A stretch of 64,000 nucleotides of DNA from Moesziomyces globuligerus (GCA_030849465.1 JARVLF010000006.1:558001-622000), one strand, 5' to 3'; positions 28,786 through 39,502 are shown, counted from the stretch's first letter. Translations and numbers: made by a program. Notes: a model not told the origin generated them from the sequence alone.

Positions 28786-29718
28786 GTTGGCAAAGCTTTC
28801 GAGCAGACTTGGAAGTTGGGATGAAGGTGGGCAAAGCGCCGCAAGGTAAGGTGTGCGCCGAGTTCAAGTACGCCTGCGAAGGTTGCGCACTGACCCAACG
28901 CTCCTGGCCTCGCTCGGTATGACTCTGGCTACAGTCGATGGACAGCGCGCACTCCACATGGCGATCCAAAAAAATCGCTCGCCGAGACCGCCTTTGCACG
29001 TTGCTGCCGACTGAGCCGAGTCTGCATTTCTTCCAACACGGCAAGCGAATCGATCCGCACCGCCTTTGCGAGACCAGGCTGGGGCTGAGTCGTCGACAGC
29101 GACACTGGTTGGTCGATCGGGCCCGGCCTCCGAATGCACCGGACCCGCAGCGGCAATGCACAACTCAGCCACGGTCGAACTCTGTTTCCGCCCCACGTCC
29201 ACTCCTCGGCCGTCTCCCGAGCTAGCGGTACCTGGCTTTTGGTCCTCCCCACGCTGACTTACTACTTTCCATTCGGTCAGCATTTCCGAGCTGCAAAAAG
29301 CATAGGCTGCCATCACGGATTGCCATGCTGGAGTCACTTAGAACCACGTTTAACAGCATCTGTTCCCGCGCGTCGTGCGTGGCGCCCGAAGAGGGCCGAA
29401 AGAGGGGTGGTGCTGCGCAAAACAGATCTTCCGTACCAGCGAAGACAAAAAAAAAGAGAAAAGGAACAGAAGGAAAAAGAACTGCAGCACCTAGGATTCC
29501 CGCGTGGTCCCCCACCGCAGTACTGACTAGGCGATACCTTGCTTAACTTCGCAGATCGGACGGGATGCGGTGCTTTCAAGGTTCTATGGCCGCAGATGAC
29601 AGAGTGTCACTCAAAACAATAGATGTGCCCTGGTCTCGTATTGAAGCATCAACTCATCGATTGCGCGCGCAAGTCACGCTCAGGCTCAAGATATCAATGC
29701 GCGCCGGGATGGTTGCAT
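28786..29718. other. Intergenic region, oxidoreductase / GH92
   Basis: 933 bp between two minus-strand genes. It includes a purine-rich patch with repeated AAAAGG and GAAAAAG units around 29440-29480. No gene recognised. Confidence 0.55.
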
Positions 29719-32385
29719 TCATGCATGAAGCGGCGGCAGCGACTTGTCGTTGCCCCATGCCTGCGGGGAAGCTTCCAGGCCGAAGGCCCACGTTCCACCG
29801 GCGAGCAGGTCTGCCCACGTGAGCTTGGGCTTGTCGACGGCGCGTCCGTTGACCGTGAGGTTGGCGACGTAGACACGCTCATCGTTCGAGCCGGGCGCGA
29901 GGATGTGCAGCTTGGTGGACTTGCCTGCACCTGCCTGTCGAGGAGGGATCTCGATCTCCATGGCCTCGAAGAACGGCGATGCGACAACGTATTCGCCCGA
30001 GACCGGGTTGACCGGGTACAGCCCCATGGAGGACCATATGTACCAAGCGCTCTGCTGGCCGCAGTCCTCGTTGCCCGCGTATCCGTCTGGCTGATCGCTG
30101 AATCCCTCGTGCGAAATGTCCCTCACCAGCCTCTGCGTCTTGTGCGCCTCGCCGAGCAGGGAGTACAGGTAGGGAATATGGTGCGACGGCTCGTTCGACT
30201 GGTCGTTGTGGCCGCCACCAAAGTGTCGATCCAGCAGCGCACTGAGCGCATCCCGACCGCCCACCAGCTCGGCGAGGCCAGGCACGTCCTGTACGACGTC
30301 GAACGAGTAGTCGAAGCTGTTGCCCTCCGTGAACCCCTCCTGCCTTCCGCGCGGATCGGGCAGCGGCTGCACTAGAAATGTGCCGTTCTTCAGACGTGCT
30401 GCCATCAGCCCCTGCTCGTGGTCGAACACGTGGCGATAGTTCCGGCTGCGATTGTGGAAGAACGCCGCATCCGACTCCTTGCCCAGCAGCTCGGCGAGCA
30501 CTGCAATCGCATGGTCGTCGTACGCGTAGTCGAGCGTACGACTCGTCGACTCCGACCACTCATCCAGCGGAACGAATCCGGAGTGGTTGTAGAACGTCAA
30601 CCCGGCCCGCACTTCCAGCGGAGTATACTCCTCGCGGTCCTCATAGCGCAGCTCTTCCTCTCTCTCAGGAGGCACCGTACCGTCCTTCTTGACCGCCTGC
30701 CATGCCTCATCGAGGTCAAAGCCACGCACGCCCTTGACGGCAGCTTCGGCGAGGAGCGAGTCGGCATGTGTCGAGATCATGATGTTGGTCTCGGCGAGCG
30801 TCGACCACATGGGCAAGAAGCCCGACTCGCGGTAGATGTCCAGCAGCGAACGCACCATATCGATGACACGCTCGGGCTCGAACAGGATGAGCAGGTTCCA
30901 CTGCGCACGGTAGATGTCCCAGATCGACCACGACTGGTAGCGCTGAACGCCGCCGTGTACGCGATGGATGCTGTCCGTATAGCCCGAGTAGTAGTGGTAG
31001 CTGTGCTTGTCCTCGTTGCCGAATCGCAACGTCGGAAGCATTGTGCTGTCGTACGCTCGCTCGTCATTGACGGGGATGGGCTCAGCGTGCTCCGCAGGAT
31101 ACTGTGACGCATGGAAGATGCCCGTGTACAGGATACGCTTCTGCTCCTCCGTACCACCCTGCACTTGGATCCGATCCGTCTTGCTCTTCCATGCATCGAT
31201 GAGCTCGTCAATGACATCCTCCAGCGACGTCTCGTCGGGCATTTCGACGTCGAGGTTGTAGCGGGCCTGCTGCTCGGAGATCAGGCTCAGTCCGACGCGC
31301 ACGCGCACCTTGGTCGTGTCGCTGGGAAAGCGGATGAAGGCGTAGACGCCGAGCTCGTTCCACCGTGCCCTCTCGCCCGGATGCATGGTGATGCCCGTCG
31401 CGTTGGTATGCGCCGTCCCTACGCCGTCCACTGGGAAGCCGCGCGTCCACTCATCAGTAGTTGCACCGCTGCGTTGATACTCGAGGCGATAGACAAAGTA
31501 GCCGCGGAAGCCACGCGCCTCGTGCGGACCCAGTCGATAGTCCATCCTCTCGGTGTTGTATCCTGACACCTCGCCCTTGTCCGCGTCGATCCGAACGCCC
31601 CCGCGCCACTGCTCGCGCGAAGCTTGAATACCAACGTAAGGGCCCCACTCGGACTCGTTCCCTCCGAGAGACGCAAGCAAGGCTTCATGCTCGGACGTCG
31701 TCTCAGTTAGACTTGTTGCCGAGCCGCTGCTTGCTGCGGAATACGTGTACTGCACCATAGCCGAGCGGCTCTTGCCCGCCATCTCTGCAAAGATTCCCTC
31801 GTCAGCCTGGGACGAGTTGCCCATTCGGACGGCGTACTTGAACGGCGAGACGAACTCCTGCGAGCGCTGATACGAGTGTCCACGATCGTGCTTGCTGAGC
31901 TTGACCGCGCCGTGGCCGGCAAAGAGGGTGGCGAAGCCGTAGTCGCCCATCCAGATGGCGGGCTGTCGGCTGGCCAGGAAGCCGATGTTGACCGTATCGT
32001 TGTCGTGGTATGCGCAGCCGGAGACGAGGTTCTCGCGCGTCATGGGCACTGTGCGAACGCCGGCAAAGGGCAGTGCTACCGACGGCACCATGCCACCGTA
32101 CTCTGATGGATCGGGTCCATTGGTGCCGATGCGCGGGTCGACCCACCGTAGCGTGTCGATACGGTGCTTGTACCGCGCTGCTTCGACGGCTGATACGGAC
32201 GACTGCGTCACATCCTCACTTGAGGCGGAGCAGAAGGGGTAGCATGATGTAGGGCCAAAGTCCGGAGGTGTCGCGGTGGTGAAAGGTGCCTGGTGCGCGT
32301 GCACGGACGCAAGGGTGACCGACAGGAGCTCAGGTACACAGAGCAGCCACAGCAGAGACGCTGCTGGGAAGGTCAAAATACGCAT
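29719..32385 (-). CDS. Secreted GH92 alpha-1,2-mannosidase
   Basis: 888 aa, intronless. Signal peptide about 1-30 (MRILTFPAASLLWLLCVPEL...). The N-terminal domain opens with WVDPRIGTNG and GGMVPSVALPFAGVRTVPMT, the GH92 start (DPFIGT and PGAxxPFG). The (alpha/alpha)6 catalytic domain has HYYSGYTDSIHRV, SWSIWDIYRAQWNLL, TFYNHSGFVPLDEW and the diagnostic GNEDCGQQSAWYIWSSMGLYPV. GH92 enzymes are Ca2+-dependent exo-mannosidases that invert; they trim alpha-1,2-mannose from N- or O-glycans or wall mannan. Several NxS/T sites fit secretion. The exact linkage is not deducible. GH92 is widespread in bacteria and fungi. It shares a 299-bp divergent promoter with the DUF1275 gene. Confidence 0.92.
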   Translation of the reverse strand: MRILTFPAASLLWLLCVPELLSVTLASVHAHQAPFTTATPPDFGPTSCYPFCSASSEDVTQSSVSAVEAARYKHRIDTLRWVDPRIGTNGPDPSEYGGMVPSVALPFAGVRTVPMTRENLVSGCAYHDNDTVNIGFLASRQPAIWMGDYGFATLFAGHGAVKLSKHDRGHSYQRSQEFVSPFKYAVRMGNSSQADEGIFAEMAGKSRSAMVQYTYSAASSGSATSLTETTSEHEALLASLGGNESEWGPYVGIQASREQWRGGVRIDADKGEVSGYNTERMDYRLGPHEARGFRGYFVYRLEYQRSGATTDEWTRGFPVDGVGTAHTNATGITMHPGERARWNELGVYAFIRFPSDTTKVRVRVGLSLISEQQARYNLDVEMPDETSLEDVIDELIDAWKSKTDRIQVQGGTEEQKRILYTGIFHASQYPAEHAEPIPVNDERAYDSTMLPTLRFGNEDKHSYHYYSGYTDSIHRVHGGVQRYQSWSIWDIYRAQWNLLILFEPERVIDMVRSLLDIYRESGFLPMWSTLAETNIMISTHADSLLAEAAVKGVRGFDLDEAWQAVKKDGTVPPEREEELRYEDREEYTPLEVRAGLTFYNHSGFVPLDEWSESTSRTLDYAYDDHAIAVLAELLGKESDAAFFHNRSRNYRHVFDHEQGLMAARLKNGTFLVQPLPDPRGRQEGFTEGNSFDYSFDVVQDVPGLAELVGGRDALSALLDRHFGGGHNDQSNEPSHHIPYLYSLLGEAHKTQRLVRDISHEGFSDQPDGYAGNEDCGQQSAWYIWSSMGLYPVNPVSGEYVVASPFFEAMEIEIPPRQAGAGKSTKLHILAPGSNDERVYVANLTVNGRAVDKPKLTWADLLAGGTWAFGLEASPQAWGNDKSLPPLHA

Positions 32386-32684
32386 GGCTGCGGGCGTCAG
32401 TGCGTGTGCTCTGAGCCTCTGGTGGGACCATGCGTCTCTGGTGGGACCGGATGGTAGGAAGAAGGACGCGAGGAGGAGACCATGTGGAGCGGCGGTCCGT
32501 GCATTGGAGAGGTCAGGGTCCAGCTCCTGTTCCTACTCGCTTTTCCTCCACTTTGTCAGCGCCCCGAAGACGAGCCAGAAAGAAAGTGTGCATCATCCAT
32601 CGAGGTCGAACCTCGTTCACGGCCATCCACCATCTCGATTGGTAACCAAACCGCTTCAGAAGCAGCAAAGAGGGCCGCCTCATC

Positions 32685-33641
32685 ATGCTGCAGGCGCCAG
32701 CGGAGGTCGCTAACGGCCAAAGCAATGGCGAAGTCGACGAGCGGTCTCCTCTTTTGTCCTCCCGGACTGCGAGCAAGGATCCAAGACGATGGTTGAGCTT
32801 CCTTGGAGAGCATGCGTGGACGCCATTACCAGAGTTCGACTCGAGCGAATGTCTGCCTGCATCCTACATCGTGCCTCTGCTGCTGCAATGCGTCATCACG
32901 GGGCTTGCGGACGCGTCGACGTTCTCGCTCACACGAACATGGGTCGGCTTCATGACGGGCAACATGGTCCAGACGATCATCAACGCGTTTGACTTCTGGC
33001 TGCCATCTGCCTCCAACACCAATCCAAACGACGAAGAAGCGCGGACCAAGCTGATCTCGAACTTGAGCGCGATCGGGGGCTTCATGCTCGGATGCCAGAT
33101 CACGGCGCGCATCATCAAGCGCCTCCGCACCGAGCGATCACGGCGCATGGTCCTCGTCGCTTTCTCGCTGTATCGCTCACTGGCTACGCTCGCGCTGATC
33201 CTCGCGGGGATGTGGCTTCCTTCGTTGCGTCTGCAGGCCTCGCTTGGATGGCTGGTGCATTCGGTCCTCGCAGCGAGCCTCGGCTGCCAGTCGACCTACT
33301 CGACCAGCCTCGCCACTCCCTTCTCCAACACCGTCGTCTTCACGGCGACCCTGACCGCGGTCTCGTCGGACTTGCACCTACCCAGACTCAAGCTGGACGG
33401 GGCGAACCGCTTCAAGCTGCTCAGCATCGTGGGTCTGCTCTCGGGAGGCGCGCTGTCGCAGGTCGTGCTCAAGGTCGCCACCAAGGCGTCGAAACGCAGC
33501 AAGCACGAGGCCGTGCAGCATGCTCTCATTCTGCTCGCGGGCATGGAGCTCCTGCTCGGGCTCAGCTGGTTCCTGTGCGGCGTGGTTGCGAGCTGGAAGC
33601 GCCACCGACGCCAGTCAGCTGCACATGGATCCGTCGAATAG
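32685..33641 (+). CDS. DUF1275 (YoaK-type) membrane protein
   Basis: 318 aa, intronless. The hydrophilic N-terminus (to ~50) carries a dileucine-like ERSPLLSS, a vacuolar or endosomal sorting style. The DUF1275 core starts ASYIVPLLLQCVITGLADASTFSLTRTWVGFMTGNMVQ, matching the family's LDA-x-S-F-x-x-x-x-x-F-x-x-NMTGN-like pattern. Further hydrophobic segments are at about 125-140, 160-180, 185-205, 245-262 and 280-300. The family is found in bacteria and fungi, with no agreed function; transport has been proposed. The last residues are basic and probably cytosolic. Confidence 0.85.
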   Translation: MLQAPAEVANGQSNGEVDERSPLLSSRTASKDPRRWLSFLGEHAWTPLPEFDSSECLPASYIVPLLLQCVITGLADASTFSLTRTWVGFMTGNMVQTIINAFDFWLPSASNTNPNDEEARTKLISNLSAIGGFMLGCQITARIIKRLRTERSRRMVLVAFSLYRSLATLALILAGMWLPSLRLQASLGWLVHSVLAASLGCQSTYSTSLATPFSNTVVFTATLTAVSSDLHLPRLKLDGANRFKLLSIVGLLSGGALSQVVLKVATKASKRSKHEAVQHALILLAGMELLLGLSWFLCGVVASWKRHRRQSAAHGSVE

Positions 33642-34706
33642 AGGCAATTTAGATTCACTCAGACTCGATCGAACCAGCAAGCTCTTGACAATGGTTGAGA
33701 GCCTGTGCCACCGAAGAAGGAAAGCTCAAATGACCGGATGCTCGTTCCGCCATGTGCGTTCCGGTCGAGATCGACTGTACCTTCCGTTCGCTTCTGCCTT
33801 CGAACGGAAAGCCGCGGCAATGAGTGGCGGACCGGCCAATCTGCTTCAAGGGTGCGCCGAGATTGCCGAAGGGGATCCGGGATGGAGAAAAGATCGCCGA
33901 AAGTGGCTACCACGATGTTCCTCAGCGCCGTGTGTATGTACGCCGACAATCCTGTGCGTCGCTCTCAGCGTTCAGACTGGTAGAGAGCGACAACATACCA
34001 ACTCTCGCTGATAGCCTTGGCCACCCGTTTGCACCTGAGCTGAATCTGTCGCCGAAATGCGTGGAACGACCGGCGCTTGCTTCGTCAGGAGCGGAGGACG
34101 TTGCTAGCCGAGCTCGCCTCGACCACCGCCTCGCGTATTTCCCACTTCGCTCCCGGCCAAAGAGCAGCCCCCCCCCTGGCGCTGCTGCGCAATGCCGTCG
34201 TCGACAGTCGGCACTGTCAGCAGTCCCTGTTTCGGGAATCTCCCTGCCGTTGCTCTGCAGTGCTGCGTCTGTTTTGTACGTCTTTTCGCTGATCGGCTCG
34301 AGCTACGGCAGCGGTCAGGGCGGCATCTTCCCCACAGTCCCGGAGATCCTCCCCCGCACATGGACCCCCACAGCACATGGCCAGGCGCTGCGCCTTACCA
34401 CGACGTCGCGTGCTTCGAACTCAGCGAGGCTACAGCGTACCCAGAGTGTGCACAGGATGTAGTCGGGATTCGTATAAAACTCCGAAGGCTTCGCCGTCTT
34501 GGATCTGCTGCGATCGTCTCCTATCCCAACTCCGCTCTCTATCCCCCCGCGTTTTTCTGCAGCCATAGACCGGCGCTGCTTCCCTCCACTCGGCGCTCAG
34601 GCCCACTCTATCGTCCTTCCCACACACCTCGTCGCTCTGCCGAGCTCGTCGTCCCCGACGCCACACTCATCGATTCAAAGGGCTCAGCTAGACTAGAAGC
34701 GGCAAG
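33642..34706. other. Intergenic region upstream of aldose 1-epimerase
   Basis: 1.07 kb between plus-strand genes. A TATA box lies at 34473 and a CT-rich leader at about 34510-34640. No other gene recognised. Confidence 0.55.
34473..34479 (+). promoter_or_regulatory. TATA box of the aldose 1-epimerase gene
   Basis: The sequence TATAAAA lies within CGTATAAAACTCC, 234 bp upstream of the ATG, followed by a CT-rich stretch typical of fungal start sites. Confidence 0.6.
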
Positions 34707-36131
34707 ATGACCTTCAAGATGGCTCTGCTCCCTCTGGCGCTTCAGCTGCTGGCCACGTCCGCTGCACTCGCAAGCCCGACGCCTGCCTTGAAGGCAAGGG
34801 ACGCAGCCATCGACGGCACCAGCTCGACGAGCGTTGCAGCTTCCTCGGGCGCTACGAGCACATCTTCTACCGCTGCGGCTGCCAAGCAGACGCCTGGTTT
34901 TGTCAACAACGGCACTATCGGCAGCTATGCGTGTCTGTACAACTCGCAGCTCGAGGCCGAACAGCTCGTTCTCGGAGCTGCGTCGACGGTTCCTGGCGAC
35001 CAGTGTCCCGACGCGCTGCCTGCAGTGTATCCCAACAACCGCATCGTGCTGCGTGCGCCGGACGACTCGATCCGCGCGACGTTCCAGCCGTACGGTTCGG
35101 GCCTGACCGAGCTGTGGGTCAAGGATCGCTGGGGCGGCTGGCGCGACGTGGTGCTTGGCTACGACAACACCACCAACTGGGCCACCGATCCGATCCATCC
35201 GAACTTCGGCCCCATCGTGGGCCGGTATGCGAACCGCATCAAGAACGGCACCTTTGAGCTCAACGGCGAGACCTACAACATCCCCAAGAACGAGAACAAC
35301 CTCGACTCGCTGCACGGTGGCAACATCGGCTACGACCGCAGCGGCTACACGATCAAGAGTCTGAGCTCGAGTGAGCTCGTGCTGGAGCACGTGGATCCGG
35401 ATGGCTTCCAGGGCTTCCCCGGTCAGGTCAAGACCAAGACGCGCTATAGGCTGGGCGAGAATGCGACGTGGCATATCGAGCTGAATGCGACGGCGACCAA
35501 GCAGACACCGATCCTGCTCTCGTCGCACGTGTACTGGAACCTGGGCGCGTTCAACGAGTCGGCCTCGGTGCTGGACCATGTGCTTCACATGCCGTACGCG
35601 GACAAGTACGTCGAGACCGATACCATCCTCATCCCCACCGGCCCGCTACCGGACGTGCAGAACACGCCGTACGACTTCCGTGAGCCGACGGCCTTCGCCA
35701 AGAACTTCAACGATACACTTGGCGTCTGCGGATACGAGTGCAAGGGCTGGGACTCGTGCTTCGTCATGTCGGATCCTCCGGGCTACGATACTGCCAAGCC
35801 CGTGGTGGAGATGTACAGCCCCAAGTCCGGCATCAAGCTCTCGGTAGCGACCGACCAGGCCGCCGTGCAGGTCTACACGTGCCCCGGTGTCAACAGCCCC
35901 GCGAAGGGCAGCATCCCGCGCAAGCAGGTGCACGGCGGCAAGGTAGGCGAGAACATCGGAGACGTGATCTACGACAATTCCGAATGCGTCGTGCTCGAGA
36001 TGGAGGACTACATCGACGCCATCAACCAGCCCCAGTGGGGCCGCAACCAGATCTACGGCCCCGACAGGCCGTACAAGTGGAAGTCCACATACACCTTCAC
36101 CACCGTCGACGAAAACGGCAATGCCATGTAG
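34707..36131 (+). CDS. Secreted aldose 1-epimerase (galactose mutarotase family)
   Basis: 474 aa, intronless. Signal peptide about 1-23 (MTFKMALLPLALQLLATSAAL...), then a Ser/Thr/Ala-rich stretch to ~60 that is probably O-glycosylated. The mutarotase beta-sandwich has GPIVGRYANRIKNG, LHGGNIGYDR (first His), LLSSHVYWNLGAFN (the family's SHxYxNL with the catalytic-acid His) and VLEMEDYIDAINQPQWG, whose Glu fits the catalytic base. It interconverts alpha and beta anomers of hexoses. Extracellular members with a leader are common in fungi and act on released sugars. There are many N-glycosylation sequons (NGT, NTT, NAT, NES). It is convergent with the CoA-binding protein gene, 122 bp between stops. 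Confidence 0.92.
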   Translation: MTFKMALLPLALQLLATSAALASPTPALKARDAAIDGTSSTSVAASSGATSTSSTAAAAKQTPGFVNNGTIGSYACLYNSQLEAEQLVLGAASTVPGDQCPDALPAVYPNNRIVLRAPDDSIRATFQPYGSGLTELWVKDRWGGWRDVVLGYDNTTNWATDPIHPNFGPIVGRYANRIKNGTFELNGETYNIPKNENNLDSLHGGNIGYDRSGYTIKSLSSSELVLEHVDPDGFQGFPGQVKTKTRYRLGENATWHIELNATATKQTPILLSSHVYWNLGAFNESASVLDHVLHMPYADKYVETDTILIPTGPLPDVQNTPYDFREPTAFAKNFNDTLGVCGYECKGWDSCFVMSDPPGYDTAKPVVEMYSPKSGIKLSVATDQAAVQVYTCPGVNSPAKGSIPRKQVHGGKVGENIGDVIYDNSECVVLEMEDYIDAINQPQWGRNQIYGPDRPYKWKSTYTFTTVDENGNAM

Positions 36132-36253
36132 AGCGTCTCTGAATGCGAAACTTCGATCCCACTGCTTCATCCTCCATCCCCGGCGTGATTCACCTGCTGT
36201 GCGAGAAGGAGTGACATGATCGAGTGGTTGATTTCCATGTGCATGGGCGCTGA

Positions 36254-36798
36254 TTAGAGCTTTCCCTTGTCTGCTGCGAGCTGGCGGCCAGAGACGAGGA
36301 TGCAGGGCCCGCCGTAGATAACGCGGTCCTGGATGGCAGCTGGCTGAGCCTGCACCCACTTGACCAGCTCAGTGTCTTCGGCGCCAGGCTTGCGAAAACA
36401 CAGATCCGAGACGTACGTTTCAGTCTCGTGCGCCCAACAGAAGGAGTAGGAGTGGGAAGCGGGAAGCTTACCTGCAGCCAGAAGGTGGAGACGCCCTGTT
36501 CCTGCAGTCCGGTCTGAACCACGGCGAGGCTGATCTTGGGCGGCGTGACGACCGAGATGGCCACCTTGTCCGCCGACGTACCGGCACTGTCGAGGAAGCG
36601 TGCTACATCGGGCTGCGAAGCCAGCCCCTCGATCTCGGCCTCCTTGGGGTGGATGGGCGTCACCTCGAGCTCGTGAGCCTGGTACCACCTGAGCACCTTG
36701 TTGCCGAACTTGGAGGCGTCCTTGCTCGCGCCGACGACGGCGAACTTGGAGGCGTCGAAGAAGCGGTTCAGCGCGGTCTGGACGTGTGCATTGGCCAT
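36254..36798 (-). CDS. CoA-binding Rossmann-fold protein (YccU type)
   Basis: Exons 36798-36472 and 36388-36254 (phase 0) give 153 aa. The CoA-binding signature is clear: FAVVGASKDASKFGNKVLRWY, then TPIHPKEAEIEG, ISVVTPPKISLAVV, and in exon 2 the family end VIYGGPCILV. Similar to succinyl-CoA-synthetase-like CoA_binding_2 proteins of bacteria and fungi; ligand probably CoA, role unknown. An in-frame ATG at 36864 would add 22 residues (MRSPSLVLPSPPPQRSQPST...) that are basic and acid-free, so a longer, possibly mitochondrial form cannot be excluded. The family usually starts at the shorter Met. It is divergent from the FAHD1-like gene by 374 bp. Confidence 0.85.
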
Positions 36799-37172
36799 CG
36801 TTGCTGTTGACGGTTGGCTGCGCTGCGGAGGTGGTGATGGGAGAACAAGGGAGGGGGAGCGCATCGGCAATCTATTTGGTGGCAGTGGGTTGGCTCTGAC
36901 ACCATTTTAGAGCGTTGGTGCGTGCGAAAGGTACGATCGGGTCACCCGATGCTATTTGCGGGCGCTGCAAGGCGGAATCGAGTGCGGAAGAAGATGAATT
37001 AGGCGTGGGGAAGAGGCGAGCCGGTGGATTTGTCGGCTTTCTAGCGTCACACTGGACGAGGTCACGAGACCCAATGCGACCTAGTCACCGACACTCAGTC
37101 GATTGCTTCTATCCTTCGGACCACACCTCACACCAGTGACCTCCCAGCACCCTCGAAGAAGTGGCAGACAAG
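36799..37172. other. Divergent promoter region, CoA-binding protein / FAHD1-like
   Basis: 374 bp between divergent ATGs. Includes the possible 22-codon extension of the CoA-binding protein. No other gene recognised. Confidence 0.5.
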
Positions 37173-37928
37173 ATGGCATCGTTTCTCACTCGTGGCAAGA
37201 AGATCGTAGCGTGAGTAGTATGCGGTGGCCGTATTGCGCGACGAGAGAGCCGAGATGTTGACCCAGGTTGCCTTGGGGTATGTAGGATCGGGCGCAACTA
37301 CGCTGCGCACGCCAAGGAGCTCAACAACGCCGTACCGACCGAGCCGTTCTTCTTCCTCAAGCCGACGACTTCGTACCTGCCGAACAACGGCACGGTGGAG
37401 ATCCCCAAGGGCATTGTGGCGCACTTTGAGGTGGAGCTGGGTGTGGTGATTGGCTCTCCGCGGGTGCGCGATGTGTCGGCTGCCGAGGCGATGCAGCACG
37501 TGGCGGGCTATACGCTCTCGATCGACATGACGGCGCGCAATCTGCAGGACAAGGTCAAGTCCAAGGGTCTGCCCTGGTCGTCGGCTAAGGGCTTCGACAC
37601 CTTTACGCCCACTTCTGGCTTCATCGACAAGTCGCGCGTGCGCGATCCGTCGCAGCTCAAGCTGTGGCTCAAGGTCAACGACCAGGTCAAGCAGAACGGC
37701 CCGACGTCGGACATGATCTTTGGCATCCCCGAACTCATCGAGCATGTCTCGAGCATCATGACGCTCGAGGAGGGCGATCTGCTGCTCACGGGCACGCCCT
37801 CGGGCGTCGGCGAGGTCAAGCACGGCGACACCATGTACTGCGGCCTCGAAGATCACTCGGGCAACCTGCTGGAACAGCTCAAGATCAACGTCGCCAACCG
37901 CGTCGGCGGATACGAGTTCAAGCTCTAG
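37173..37928 (+). CDS. Fumarylacetoacetate hydrolase-domain protein (FAHD1/acylpyruvase-like)
   Basis: Exons 37173-37210 and 37286-37928 (phase 2) give 226 aa. The short exon 1 (MASFLTRGKKIVA) joins IGRNYAAHAKEL, the FAHD1 start. FEVELGVVIG carries the metal-ligand glutamates (E-x-E), followed by the family Asp in YTLSIDMTARN, the KGFDTFTPTSGF segment and LLTGTPSGVGEVKHGD. FAHD1-type enzymes cleave acylpyruvates and decarboxylate oxaloacetate in mitochondria, using Mg2+. Length matches the family (~220 aa). A mitochondrial presequence is not obvious, as in many members. Convergent with the DUF2470 gene, 127 bp between stops. Confidence 0.92.
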
Positions 37929-38055
37929 TGACAGTTGGCGCCTCACAATGCTGGATGAATCCTCATACGCTGATGAGGAAGGCTCGATTACAGATTGCGA
38001 TTCCTGGTTGCTGGTGCGAGAAGCTGGGACGAAAACGGGGCCAAGTGGCAGAGCA

Positions 38056-39006
38056 TCACTGCCTCTTCTTGTTGCGGTCGTTCTCGCCGATGACAGCCCT
38101 CTTGAGCGCGCGCTTGTGCGAGTTGAGCGTGAAGAAGGCGATCCAAGATGGGATGCCGAGGGCGGCGGTGGTGAGGATCCATCGGATGGCCACCAGACGG
38201 CTAGCGCCCTTCCAGTAGCATACGATGGCCATGAGCGCACCCTCGAGCAGGTGGGTGCGTGCGATGCTGAGGACGAACTTGTCCATCTTTGCGGGGCCAC
38301 CCAGGGTGTTGTTGCGAAGGTCGTTCCACTGCGCCAGCCTGGTGTCGGGGACGAGAGACTGAACGATGCCGTGCGAAGCGAGGGCATCTGAGCGCAGGGC
38401 CAGCCAGGCAACAAGGCAGAGTGCCAGCCCCTGCAGGGCGAGCTTCGGAGCACGGTACACGATATCGGGCTATCGACAGCGAAAGGACGGAGAAAAAGGA
38501 GCAATCAGCGATACATTCTTCACGCCTTTGTAAGGATTGAGGGGACAAGGACGTACTTTGCGGGTGGTGACGACCTTCTCTGAGAGAGCCGAGAGGTCGA
38601 CGAGGCGCTGGCGGACTTCCGAGTAGCCGGCGAGGTGTGGGTAGAAGGGAACGTGGACGGTGCGCGAGCCCGCCTTGCCCCTGGCCGGAGTGGCCCCCTT
38701 CTGGGTGGTGTAAGCGATCTCGAGATGCTTCTTGTCGATGGCGGTCATGAGCACCTGGCTGGGCTTGAGCGGCTGCAGCAGGTCGCCGTAATGGGTGGCG
38801 AGGTACGCCAGCGAATCCTGACCGAGCGCGCGCGGAAGGTAGCAAGAAGGGGATCAATAATCTTGGTCGTCAGTCGCTGCAAACATTTCGAGGCTCGAGG
38901 CTCATGATGGATGGACGTGGTTGCTCACCTTGTGGTCGTTGTTCATGTGCGAGATGATGCCGTCTGCCTTGGCAGCGACATCGTCGGTGGCAGCAGCGGA
39001 AGCCAT
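38056..39006 (-). CDS. DUF2470 domain protein with C-terminal membrane helices
   Basis: Three phase-0 exons: 39006-38929, 38817-38557 and 38469-38056, giving 250 aa. Exons 1-2 encode a DUF2470/HugZ-like domain: IISHMNNDHK joined to DSLAYLATHYGD, where the H-x-N-x-D-H stretch is the family hallmark, then LMTAIDKKHLEIAYTT. Exon 3 encodes a separate membrane region: LALQGLALCLVAWLAL, LLEGALMAIVCYWKGA and IRWILTTAALGIPSWIAFFTL, ending in a Lys/Arg-rich tail (NDRNKKRQ) typical of ER or outer-membrane proteins. The DUF2470 fold is used in haem handling in bacteria and plastids; the activity in fungi is unknown. The exon boundary coincides exactly with the domain boundary. Confidence 0.85.
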
Positions 39007-39502
39007 CGTGTGTGGATGCGGGCGATGGTGGTGGTGTTCGGGATGGTGGTTCGGATGCAAGTAGGCTGCGGACACAAAAGCGGTTCGGTGGATGCCACCA
39101 GCATGTCGCGAAGGTGGCCACCTCGTTCGAGGTGCTCGTTCTCGGCGGACACCTGCAGTGACCAAAGCCGCCGCTCCCCATGCAGCCTCGAATGCGGGGT
39201 TCCCTCATGAGCCATCCGCCAAAAAGAAAAAAAGGCCTGAGCGGTTCGCTTCGGCTGTCGATGCCGTTTTCACGGCTCACTTTTGGCAGCCGGACAGCTC
39301 GCAGCCTCCAAGCCAATTCGCCGCATCCAGCTCGGGAAAAGCTGTCACAATTACGACATAACATCTTCGAATTTAGCTCCACACCGCACGGACTCCAAAA
39401 GGGTTGGACCCTGAATTGCACGCCTCTTGCAACACAAGCACCTTTCTTCCAATCCCGACCATTCAGACAATCTGGCATCAGGCTCAAGTTTGGCGGTCGC
39501 AG
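39007..39502. other. Divergent promoter region, DUF2470 / GH85
   Basis: 496 bp between divergent ATGs. The GH85 frame is open for 33 codons upstream of 39503, but the earliest start-like codon there (39404) is TTG. No extra gene recognised. Confidence 0.5.

Noticed and set aside
34608..35588. 326-codon minus-strand frame over the aldose epimerase
   Set aside because: Antisense shadow; no motif, while the plus strand has the mutarotase residues.
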